In this document: positions 21,221 through 31,774 of the stretch, one piece after another
Numbering within the stretch: position 1 is the first letter of the stretch
Layout: every line of letters begins with the position of its first letter
Source: Erodium maritimum
Taxonomy: Eukaryota > Streptophyta > Magnoliopsida > Geraniales > Geraniaceae
Direction of reading: 5' to 3'
Assembly (NCBI GenBank): GCA_963921825.1
Contig: OY997594.1
Span: 12,777,001-12,841,000 of the forward strand
Length of the DNA: 64,000 bases
Notes under the pieces: generated by a model
Databases searched by the model: none
What the model was told of the DNA's origin: nothing
Seen by the model: only the letters and a program-made list of their open reading frames with translations
Made by a program: the position numbers and the translations under genes

Positions 21221-23185
21221 TCAACAACCGAACGGGTGCAGAATAATCTGCAGTCCATGTTGTGGGCGCAATCCCATATTGAGGACCGGAGAGTGTACAT
21301 AATTCGGAGACAGAGTGAACCTATAGCTTCGCAGGATCATCGACAATGCGATCTTTATTTCATTGGTCGCGAAGTTGAGGCCAACACACATTCGGGGTCC
21401 GGACCCGAATGGAAGAAACGCCGTTGTGTTGTTGTTGGTGGCTTTGGACACTCCTTCTGCGAACCTCTCCGGTTTGAAGAGGTGAACATCTTCACCCCAT
21501 ATCTTCGGGTCGTGATGAGCAACCATAGGCGATATGTGAAGCTCCATATCAGCCGGAACAATTATACCCCCAAGTCTCACTTCCCTTGCAGTTCGTCTTA
21601 CAACTTTGAGGACCGGAGTGTATAACCTCAGTGATTCGTTGATGATCATTCCCATCTACTCACAAGAACCACAAAAACGCAATGTTAGCGTCGCCAGGGA
21701 CCAGGTTTTAACATGATATCAGAGCTTTATCACGTGTTTGTGTTTGTGTTTCTTACCATTGTGAATCTTGCAATGCCATGAGAAGTTGGGGTGTCTTGGC
21801 CGAATAGTTTGAGAACTTCCTCTCTAGCCTTGTCTTGCCATTCGGTGTGGACGGCCAGAAGAAAAACTGTCCACCCGAGCACTCTTAGTGTTGTGGCATG
21901 TCCAGCAATGTAGAAAGTCTTGCACTCATCGATCAAGTCTTCTACTGTGATTCTCTTGCTCTTGTCTTCACTGTGATACGCGCTCACGAGCATTCCAAGA
22001 AAATCACTTCCATAGGTCTCTGATTCGCCCGTCTTCACCGACTCTTCTCTTTTTCTTATCAACTTAATGATCGAGTCTCGTACCCTTTGTTCGAGTCTGT
22101 CGGATTCAACATCTTCACTAGTCTTCATTAATTTCCTGATTCAATGAATGCTTATAAATGTAAGTATGTTCACATGTTATGAGGTTGCATACGAGAAAGC
22201 TTACTCCATTCCAGGAACTCGAACTTGGAAAACAGTTTCAGAAATTATCATAGACATTTTTGTGACCATATCAAATATGTTTTCTCCTTCCAAGTAGCTG
22301 CTTCCAAAAGCTGTCCTGGAAATCACTTCTGATGTCAAGAGCTTGAATTCCTGAAACACCTCCATCTCTTTGCCAACATGATTTCTCCATCTTTTTATCA
22401 TCATCGCAGTGCTTTCTACCATTGCCGGAGTCATAGCCTATAATACAAAAATGTTGTCATTATAAGAGGACCAACTCAACTAAAAATTTAAGTTAATAGT
22501 TGAAGAACCAACTGTAGTTATATTCTAACAGTCATGACATATTTGGGACTACTCATCAAATGATATATCAAAGCTTACTCTCTCCCATGGAACTTACCTT
22601 CAGGCTCTCTCCATGGAAAGCATGGTTGGCCAGTTTCCTTAGCCTGTGCCATTTTTCACCTTCTGATCCCAAAACTCCATTTCCCAATAGTTTCTTGCGA
22701 TGACCCTCCGGTTTCTTTATAGGGTATGCCCCATCTTTGTTGCTCAGTATCTCTCTAACAAGCTCAGGATCTGTGACTACCAGTTGCGGTCGAGGACCTA
22801 TCCAAGTAAGAAAATTCATCCCTGCAACAACGACAACAACAACAACGTGTGAGAATATTCCTCACATATAAATAAGTTTAGTAACTTGTCACGTACCGTA
22901 TAGCTTGGTCCATGTGTAAATGTGAGGCAGAGCTGTGGGTAAGATGAGATGAGATAGTTCCATTGGAGTGTTCGCTGCTTTGTGTATCATGCTTGTTATC
23001 TCCATAGTGTTGCCATGTAGAAATCTATAAGGAGGGCCTGAGATCCCTTGGGACGCTGCGAGCTTCTGTATGCGACGAGGAGTCCACCATAGTATGTTAA
23101 GGAGGTAGAAGAGGATACAGAGGAAGCAGAAACAGAGAAAGCAGAGAAGGTACATCATCATGGTACTTGGAAATAGTTCAGACAT
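21221..23185 (-). CDS. Cytochrome P450, CYP749A-like (gene A)
   Basis: Five exons on the minus strand: 23185-22897, 22821-22598, 22437-22205, 22135-21757 and 21655-21221. All introns have GT..AG ends and the spliced frame encodes 519 residues. The product is a microsomal heme-thiolate monooxygenase fed by cytochrome P450 reductase. The N-terminal 35 residues hold a hydrophobic ER anchor followed by WWTPRRIQ. Downstream motifs are ExxR (382-385, ESLR), PERF (437-440) and the heme loop FGSGPRMCVG with ligand Cys465. The I-helix reads AGHATT, where the family has AGxETT, so the usual Glu is Ala329. Length and motifs suggest the CYP749A group of the CYP72 clan. It is head-to-head with gene B, about 0.85 kb apart. 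The substrate cannot be inferred. With no stop or frameshift, it may be functional or specialised. Confidence 0.9.
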
Positions 23186-24033
23186 TCTTAAAAAAACATG
23201 GTAAACCTGGTACGATCTTCTTCGGATATATAGGCCAGTTGAATCTTCATCAGTAGTGGAGCAGATGTTGAAGTATCAAAAGAACCTGCCCCGTAGAATA
23301 AAGTTGTCACTTGTGCCATTAATTAGGGCCCATTTTCAACTGCTTCTTGCTTGTCTTGACTAAACATTGTAAGAAACGTGATGAAATTAATGAACCAGAT
23401 TGGTCAGTTGACAGATCATCTGAGAGTTACATGAAATGGACCGTGCAGATATGTGCAGAACGTTAGTGCTTACATCAGGAAGATTCGATTTTTTCCAATC
23501 CATGCAAGTGAAAGAGAAATGTGTGAATGATTTTATAAGGGATGTGAAGAACGACACGACATAGACTTTGGGGACCAAATTTTTCCAAGATTAGAAACTT
23601 GTCATCAAATCATATCTATAGCCGATATAAAAATAGCTACGTTCCGTAACCGGTGAGTTTTTGCTTATTACAAGAAGTTATTGTGACTTCACGGACAGAG
23701 AGACCCTAGAGAGCCCATGTTTCGCAGGCCTGTTTATTGATCCACACATCCTATAGATTAGGCCCAAGCCCATGTTTCTTATTCATCCATACATCCTTAG
23801 TAAAGTAGCTGTAACTTGTAAGGCTATGTGTTGTTTGATATGTTTGTCTCAATCAACTATAGGAAGATACGGACCTCTTTATTTCTAGTGGCCGGCCTAT
23901 CTTGTTGTGTGGACTGCAAAGGCCAAAGAAGATACAACCAAAGACATGTATGCTCAACTGAGTTGTGCCCTCAACCAAAGTCTAGTGTTTCATCTCTATA
24001 TAATACAGAAACTTATACTATGTGTGTATGAAA
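23186..24033. promoter_or_regulatory. Shared intergenic region between divergent P450 genes A and B
   Basis: About 850 bp separate the two start codons, so both 5' UTRs and promoters must lie here. A block with GCCCATGTTTC followed by a CATACATCC/CACACATCC core occurs twice (about 23717 and 23768), an imperfect local duplication. A TATATAA at 23997 is only 31 bp from the gene B ATG, which is too near to be a convincing core promoter. Confidence 0.45.
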
Positions 24034-25998
24034 ATGTCTCAACTAGTTGTAGGAACCCATATGATCTATCTTGTTATTTCTCTCCTTTTGTGCGTTCTCC
24101 TCAAGCTCTTTCAGAAACTATGGTGGACTCCGCGCCACATACAAAACCTGATGGCATCACGAGGAATCAAAGGCCCCCGTTACAAGTTTCTCCACGGGAA
24201 CACGAAAGAGATGGCCAGTATGAAACTAAAAGCCATGGCCACTCCCATGGAACTATCACACCATGTCCTCCCCAACATTGTGCCCCATGTGCACTCATGC
24301 ATCAACCTATATGGTAACAACTCACTTAGTGCAGCCCCTATATATTTCTTGATTTTGTTCTTGTAAGCTCAATGGTATCTTTAATTGCAGGGTCAATTTA
24401 TCTTCATTGGATTGGTCCCCAACCTCAAATGGTAGTTGCTGATCCTGAGTTGGTTAAAGTGATACTCAACAACAGAGATGGAGTGTACCAAAAAGACGAA
24501 CCAAAAGGTCATGTGAAGAAACTCCTAGGAGATGGACTAGTCACTTCCCAAGGTGAAAAATGGCAAAACCAGCGAAGACTCGCCGACCATGCTTTTCATG
24601 GAGAGAGCCTCAAAGTGAGCTCGTGTTTATTTATCACTCACTTGCTCCGCTACCGTAACAAAGATGTCTCACTGTTTGAATATAATTATAATCGGTCCTT
24701 CAACTATCAGCTTTACCTATTATAGTTGAGTTGGTATTCTAATACTCAAATAAAAAAAAAGTATTGGTTCTGTTTTTCCAGGGTATGGCTCCGGATATGA
24801 TTGCTGCTGTGGAGATGATGCTCAAAAGATGGACATGTTACATAGACAAGGAGATCGAAGTGTTCCAAGAATTCAAGCTTTTGACATCAGAAGTGATCTC
24901 CAGGACAGCCTTTGGCAACAGTTACTTGGAAGGAGAAAACATATTTCATATGTTGACAAAGTTGGGCCAGATTGTTTCGAGAACCGCTTTAAGAATCAAA
25001 GTTCCACTCATTGGGTAAGCTAAGCTTGTTCTTCCCCAATTTCTTGGGTTAAAAGCTTCTTGACTTCATTACAAAGTTAACATCTCATTCTTTTTAAATG
25101 TAGGATCTTTCTGAAGACTAGAGATGACATTGAAGCAGAGAAACTCGAACAAGGAATACGAGACTCCATCATTAAGTTGATAAGAAGCAGAGAGGAGAGA
25201 GTGAAGAGTGGCAAAGCAGAGAGCTTTGGTAGTGATTTCCTTGGATCATTACTAAGTGCACATCACAGTGATGACAAAACCAAGAAAATTACCTTGGATG
25301 ACTTGGTTGACGAGTGCAAGACATTCTACATTGCTGGACAGGAAACAACAATGACATTGCTCTGCTGGATTGTTTTTCTTCTTGCAATCAACGCGGAATG
25401 GCAGGACAAGGCAAGGAAGGAAGTTGTCGAATCATTTGGCCAAGAACTCCCAAACCCTCGTGGCATCGCAAGATTAACAACAGTAAGAAACACTTTCATG
25501 ACCTCTGAGATCAATCCAATCCGTCTTTAAAGTTGCATACACTAATTCAGCACAAATTTTGGATTGTAGATGAGTTTGATCATCAACGAAACACTAAGGC
25601 TGTACTCGCCCGCTGTTAATATTTTCAGAGAAGTTGGAAGGGAAGTGAAGTTGGGGGATGTTACTCTTCCATCCAACATGGAACTGTACATCCCAATTCC
25701 AGCTCTTCACCATGATCCAAAAATATGGGGAGAAGATGTTCACTTATTCAAACCAGAGAGGTTTGCTCAAGGGTTGGATAAAGCTACCAACAATAACACA
25801 AGCGCATTTATCCCATTTGGTTTGGGACCTCGTGCTTGTGCTGGGCTCAACTTTGCAACAAATGAAACCAAGATTGCTCTTTCGATGATTCTGCAACGCT
25901 ACAAGTTTACTCTGTCACCAAACTATGTGCACTCCCCGGTTCAAATTCTTACTGTTCGTCCACAACATGGTTTGCAGATCATTCTGCACAAATGTTAA
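24034..25998 (+). CDS. Cytochrome P450, CYP749A-like (gene B)
   Basis: Five exons: 24034-24313, 24391-24614, 24782-25014, 25104-25482 and 25570-25998. They have the same phases as genes A and C, and exons 2-4 have identical lengths (224, 233, 379). The spliced product is 514 residues. The ATG at 24034 (MSQL) was chosen because the paralogues begin MSQ or MSE; an in-frame ATG at 24028 is possible. A hydrophobic ER anchor is followed by LWWTPRHIQ. The I-helix is canonical AGQETT (Glu326), ExxR is ETLR (379-382), then PERF, and the heme loop is FGLGPRACAG with Cys462. This is the most canonical of the three and probably an active microsomal monooxygenase of the CYP749A type; the substrate is unknown. 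It is convergent with gene C, with stop codons about 270 bp apart. Confidence 0.93.
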
Positions 25999-26117
25999 GC
26001 TCCATCAAATTGTAGTGTTGGGATCAATTGCAGATCCTTGATTGTTAGAGGTCAAGAAAATGAAAGAAACTACACAAAGATGAATTATAGTCACATTTTG
26101 TTTATTATCAATAAACA

Positions 26118-26213
26118 AAAAGATCAGCATAGCCCGTTTGTCTTAATAAATGAAAGGTGATTGTGTGTTTTTTTGTAAAAAAGATCATCATAGCGCGTTT
26201 GTCTTAATAAAGG
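26118..26213 (+). terminator. Duplicated poly(A)-signal block after gene B
   Basis: A block of about 32 bp (AAAGATCA.CATAGC, then CGTTTGTCTTAATAAA) occurs at about 26118-26150 and again at about 26181-26213 with two or three changes. Each copy ends in AATAAA on the plus strand. They lie 120-215 bp after the gene B stop, so gene B may have two alternative poly(A) sites. The block is also close to the gene C stop on the other strand. Confidence 0.6.
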
Positions 26214-26269
26214 TCGAATTGCGTTATTGGGGTTTCCCCTAAAATATACTTTGCACATGTACATAAGGA

Positions 26270-28360
26270 TTACAATTTGTGCAGAATGATCTGCACTCCA
26301 TGTTGTGGACGAACCATGAGAAGCTGAACCGGGGAGTGCAAGTAATTCGGGGAGAGAGTGAACTCATAGCGCTGCAGAATCATAGAAAGAGCAATCTTTA
26401 TCTGATTTGCTGCAAAGTTGAGGCCAACACAAGTCCGAGGACCCAAACCAAATGGCATGAATGCAGCTGAGTTGTTGTTTGTAGCTTTAGCCACTCCTTG
26501 AGCAAACCTCTCCGGCTTGAACAAGTGAAAATCTTCTCCCCAAATCGTTGGATCGTGGTGAAGAGCCAGAATTGAGATGTTGATCCTCGTATTAGCAGGG
26601 ACAGCAACATCTCCAAGACTTGCTTCTTTTGCAACTTCTCTTCTAATATTATTGATGGGAGGGTACAGCCTCAGCGATTCGTTTATGACCATTCCCATCT
26701 ATGACAATGTTCAACGATTGTGAGTGTAGGAAACGATGTTAAGCACAAACAAAACAGAATGTACATGATTCTTACTGTTGTTAATCTTGCGATGCCACGA
26801 GGGTTTGGATTTTCTTGGCCAAATAGTTCAAGCACTTCCTTCCTCGCCTTGCCTTGCCATTCTGTGTGAATTGCAAGAAGAAGAGTAGCCCAGCTGAGTG
26901 ATGCCAACATTGTCTCATATCCGGCCATGTAGAATGTCTTGCACTCGTCAACCACATCGTCCAAGGAGATTTTCTTAGTTTTGTCATCACCGTTATAAGC
27001 GCTTAGTAATGACCCGAGAAAATCATCACCAAAGCTCTCGGCCTGGCCAGCCTTGACCCTTTCCTCTCTCGTCCTTATCAACTTAAGGATGGAGTCTCGG
27101 ATTCCATGTTCGAGCTTATCTGCTTCCATATCATCATTGTTCTTGATAAAGTTCCTATCTCAAAGACAAAAGATCTTGACTTACATTTTTGTCCTAACAA
27201 CTTGTATTCATGAGGCTGTGCTATCAAGACAACGCTCGATTCATGCACAGGTCTGTAACTGCAGATAAAAAAACAGCTTGTATTCAACTTAAGAAGGGCT
27301 TACCCAATGAGTGGAATCTTGATCTTTAAAGAAGTTGTGGAAGCAATTTGGATCAACTTTGTCAACATATCAAATATGTTGTCTCCCTCCAAGTAATTGT
27401 TGCCAAAAGCTGTCCTGGAAATCACCTCTGATGCCAAAAGCTTGAACTCCCCGAACGCGTCGATCTCCTTACCAACGTAACTTGTCCACCGTCGTAGCAT
27501 CATCTCCACTCCGGTTATCATATCCGGGATCATACCCTACAAAGCCATAACCAATATCTACTAACTCACCACTCACCTTCAATTGTCTCAGTATATTTAT
27601 CAACTTACTTTGAGGCTTTCCCCATGAAAAGCATGGTTAGCCAATTTGCGCTGCTTGAGCCATTTTTCACCTTGGGATGTCACGAGTCCGTCTCCCAAGA
27701 GCTTTTTGAGATTACCTTTTACTTCATCCTTCCCATATGCCCCATCTCTGTTGCTCAAGATCACTTTAGCCAGTTCAGGGTCACTGACCACCAGTTCAGG
27801 TTGAGGACCGATCCAATCAACATAAATCGTCCCTGCACCAATAACATACATATAATCAAATAACTCTTTTTTGATAAGCGCATAAAAATTTATTAAAAAA
27901 AGAGAAAGATCCAAGCAGTAATAATTCAGAACGAAACGATAACAAAAGAGTTATCGGCCGGGGTTGTGGGATGTGTTGTGAGCTTGTGCAGCCAACACTC
28001 AATTGCTAGTTGTTATAATCAAATAACTTAGTATATGTATCTCTTATTTTCATCTCCTTGCTAGTTGTTACCATATAGCTTGGTACACGAGTACATGTAG
28101 GGCGTGACTTTGGGGAACACGTGGTGAGATAGCTCCATTGGAGTGGCCATGGCTTCGAGGCTCGCACTGATCATCTGTTTGGTATTTCCATGGAAAAATC
28201 TGTACGGAGGGCCTTTGATTCCTTGTGATGCCATCAGGTTTTGTATGCGGCGTGGACTCCACCATAGTTTGTGGAAGAACTTGATGAGGATGAAGATGAG
28301 GCACGAACAGAGAGAAGCAGAGAGGTAGAGCATGAGGGTTCCTCTAATTGGCTGGGACAT
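26270..28360 (-). CDS. Cytochrome P450, CYP749A-like (gene C)
   Basis: Five exons on the minus strand: 28360-28072, 27832-27609, 27536-27304, 27154-26776 and 26698-26270, all with GT..AG introns, encoding 517 residues. The start MSQPIRG was chosen by alignment with the paralogues; upstream in-frame ATGs exist to 28456 but add an unlikely N-terminal extension. An ER anchor precedes LWWSPRRIQ. The I-helix is AGYETM: Glu329 and the catalytic Thr330 are kept, but the second Thr is Met331. ExxR is ESLR (382-385), then PERF, and the heme loop is FGLGPRTCVG with Cys465. Intron 1 (239 bp) is longer than in genes A and B. Family and role are as for gene B: probably an active ER monooxygenase of unknown substrate. 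Confidence 0.92.
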
Positions 28361-28429
28361 CTTATGTGGTACTGGTACAGACATCATATGAAACATGATC
28401 TTACAATGATATTTGTTAGAAAATATAGG

Positions 28430-28550
28430 AGCCACTTTTGACTTTTCACCCAACACTTACACGTCTCCATCTTTTTTGACATATAGAGTGGTCACTTTTG
28501 ACTTTTCACCCAACACCAATAATATATAAACCTTTTCATCTTTTTTGACT
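28430..28550. promoter_or_regulatory. Tandem ~60-bp duplication with W-box cores upstream of gene C
   Basis: The block from about 28431 (CACTTTTGACTTTTCACCC, then CATCTTTTTTGAC) is repeated from about 28491. Each copy contains two TTGAC cores on the plus strand, including TTGACT, which fits the WRKY-binding W-box. It lies 70-190 bp upstream of the gene C ATG, where a proximal promoter or 5' UTR is expected. WRKY control is inference. Confidence 0.55.
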
Positions 28551-28582
28551 TTATGTTTTTTTATAAACTTGAAATTTTATTA

Positions 28583-28989
28583 GGGTAAACTACAAATATC
28601 TACCCCAAACTTGTAACGAATAACTGATACCTATCCTCATGTTTTTTTGTAACCGATATATACTCAAATGTTTAGTTTTTTTTAACAGATAGCCCAAGCA
28701 GACAGGTAAAATGACGAAAATGCCCTCAACTACATTTCAGTAATTACTTTAAAAAAATTTAAAAATAACTTTTGTTAGGTATATATATGTACTTATTAAA
28801 TCACTTCATTTTTATTTTTAAAAAATTTATTTAAAAAATCACTTCATGGCATTTTCGTCATTTTACCTGTCTGCATGGGCTTTGCGTTAATTTTCGGAAC
28901 ATTTGAGTATGTATCGGTTACAAAAAAAAACATGAGGGTAGGTATCAGTTAATCGTGACAAGTTTGGGGTATGTATTTGTAGTTTACCC
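28583..28989. mobile_element. MULE-type foldback MITE, 9-bp TSD ATTTTATTA
   Basis: This 407-bp element begins GGGTAAACTACAAATA and ends with its inverse complement. The two arms are complementary for well over 100 bp with mismatches. Perfect 9-bp duplications ATTTTATTA lie at 28574-28582 and 28990-28998. Long inverted repeats with a 9-bp target duplication are typical of Mutator-like non-autonomous elements. It sits about 220 bp upstream of the gene C ATG. Confidence 0.92.
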
Positions 28990-28998
28990 ATTTTATTA

Positions 28999-31774
28999 AA
29001 AGAGGTATTTTTAAGAGGAAAGGACCTAAGAAATGAGAGTCTGAAACAAACGATTACAAAAGAGCTTCAATAAAGAGAGCTAAAAGAGCAAACTTTTTCC
29101 TAAAAAACGAAAGAAGGAATAAAAACAGAAAAGGTAACCCCGACAATCCTCACCTTCCGAAGTCAGAGACGAATCGTCGCATCTTTTATTTTAGAATCCA
29201 TTTCACGGATTTTGGTCCATCCGTCGGTTCAATGAGACGAAGCTGCAACTTGATTTTTACCAGTTCGGCCTTGTTCAACCTATTTCCAAATGTCGACGGG
29301 ACGAACCACTCTTTTCCGATCCAGAAAACGAATTCCTTGGTTTACACGAAATGGTAAAATAATCTGATAAGTGTTTGGGAGGCCGACTCTCCCGTTTCGG
29401 AGGTCTGAATAGGACCTCCTTCCAAGGACTACCCGAATCCTCATCAGGCACAGGAAAATATGTCGAAACAATACCTTTACACGGCCCAGGGATTATACCC
29501 GGTCCAAAGTGCACAACCAAAGGTTTGGGTCCACCAATGCCAAACTCAATCTGGTCAACACTACACAAACCAAAATGCAATAAAGCCTGACCAGCCACGG
29601 ACTGGCCTATAGAAAAGCCCAAACCAGATTTAGACCCAAAATCACCATCCTCAACTAGAGACATGCCCATGCAAGAGGAGACGTTACTAACGTCTGCGAC
29701 ATGATCTGAATCCTCATTAAGTGGACTCGCCGGTTGTGACCTCCTCCTCCTCTCATCTTCTTCCCCTCCTTATTCTCTCCCTTCCACCCCACTTAATTGG
29801 TCACTTCCTATTGGTTGTTCCTCTCGTCGGTTTTGGTTGTTCATCTCTCTGGTTTCTAATGTTCCGACTTCCCTTGTTGGTCCTCCCCCCTTTTTTGGCT
29901 TATACTTCGACAAGGTTCGTCATGGGGATTCTATTTTTGGAGGTTACTACCAAATCAAAATTTGTGGGATCTTAGATATGGTCTTGAAGAGGACCTCCGA
30001 TGTTGGTCGTCTTCCCGACAGGCTTTCTTCGACCTTGTTGTTGTCGTCTTCGGGACCTATTCGGTAAACTCTCTATTGATGAGGAGCTGCAGTGCCAGTT
30101 ATCTCTATGATTGGCGTTCGAACGACATTTTTTTTCGTCTTCGAAACGTTGGAATCTGGTACCGCACATGGACCCCCTTGAGGTGGTGCCCCGATTGCTG
30201 CGATTTTCTCTCTTCGGGCTCCGTCGGTGTCTTCATAGTGTGCTCAGGTTCACCTTTCGTCCTTGTGTTGTTGGCACTATTTGGGTGTGGTTGTCTAACA
30301 TCTCGCCTTATTGGTGTTGGCCCTGTTGGCCAAGGCCGTCTGGCTGCTCCATGTTAGACCTCGTGGTCCTAGTTGGTAAGGTTCTCTTTTTACTGTCTTT
30401 TTTACTTATTCACTTGTGGAGTCACTACTCAATCCCTATATCCAGATTTTTTTCGATCTTCTCTGTTTCCCCAACACTGTTTTGGTTGAGGCTCGTCGTT
30501 TAGTTTAGGTGTTGGCCTCTAATGGGTTGTTATTGGTCCTTGGGGCTCTTTTGAAGCCGGGAGGATTCTTTTTCTATGGGATTTAGAGTTTCAATGGTTT
30601 TTGGCCACCGGACTGTCTCTACCGTTTAGCGGCATTGTCCGTCGGCATATCGGTGCCCAACCAACTCTCTGAGTTGGTGGATTCGAAGAGATGGAGTGTT
30701 TTCTTCAAGTACGGGTAAGGTTGTAGGGTGTTCTGAGTAGAGGTCGGAAGTTGGTGCGGTGATTGTTGTTGTGGTGAGATGGTCTTTTGAGCTTCATGAT
30801 TGTCGAATCTAGGTTTTAAGACATGTTTTTGTTTTTCTCTTTAACCCTTTTTTTATACGCGATGATTTTATTTAAACTTGGGGTTTCAACAAGAAACCCA
30901 AAGAGAGAAGATACAACCCATAAAATGGGGATCGTCCTAAATACCTTCCATAAACAAAGCTCGAAGTCGCCAACCAAGAAAGCAACTCAATAAGAGCTAA
31001 ACTAACTCAAAATCGCCTAAACACAAGAGAACAAAAAATCGGCAACAAAAACGAAAACAAGAAAAGCACAATCTTATAACTAACCCAAAAAACATAGCCA
31101 CTACTTGGGTCTTCAAACAGCAGATAAGAGTGATCTAAAGTAACTGGCAATCAGGATTCCTCCTCGTCACAAATGTCCTTATAGTCCAGCTCAACATCGC
31201 TACCAAAGTCGAGCTTGTCGGCCTTGCTGATGGACTGTTCGAACAACTCTTCACTTGACATCAAAACCTTCAGACCCTTCTACTTGATCAAATCCCAAGC
31301 TCTCTGTCTAGCCTCCCCAGATTTGCTACATGATCGAGATTTTGCACGATAATGCTTTACAAATACGAGAGCCTTTCAAGAGCCTCTCCCCATCCGTTCC
31401 CTGAACAAACCAGTGACTTTAGATGCCTTATTAACCTGCGATACGCTAACCTCCAAAGAGTTAACCGATTCTGGCACAACCTCAGGTTCCCTGCTAGTTA
31501 ACAAACTTACAGTCACTGGGATAGGAGAAATAAAATTCTCCTATACAGACCTGATAACCTGTTCCTCAAATATCCTTGACACAACCTAAAGAAACTCCAT
31601 ATTGTCCTTACCAACGCAGATGGAAGAGAGATCCACTCCAGTCGAGAATTCTGAGTCTAACTCACGCGAGAGATTCGCGCTGACTGACCTCTGGATAGGT
31701 GGAGGGAACCTTTCTTCATCCGGTGAGAAACCATCTAAAGGAACCAAACTCTAGTCTACCAAGGACACCGAAAC
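28999..31774. other. Degraded sequence, probably LINE-derived
   Basis: No intact gene is seen. A minus-strand open stretch at 29275-29670 and plus-strand stretches at 29721-30503 show no recognised domain. Minus-strand reading of 31100-31770 continues, with stops, from the RRM-type ORF1 relic next to it. The remainder is unassigned. Confidence 0.4.

Noticed and set aside
21221..23185. P450 gene A as a pseudogene because of the AGHATT I-helix
   Set aside because: All five exons are open, splice sites are intact, and the heme, ExxR and PERF motifs are kept. The substitution alone does not prove loss of function.
23997..24003. TATATAA as the TATA box of P450 gene B
   Set aside because: It is only 31 bp from the preferred ATG, leaving almost no 5' UTR. 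It may be chance AT-richness.
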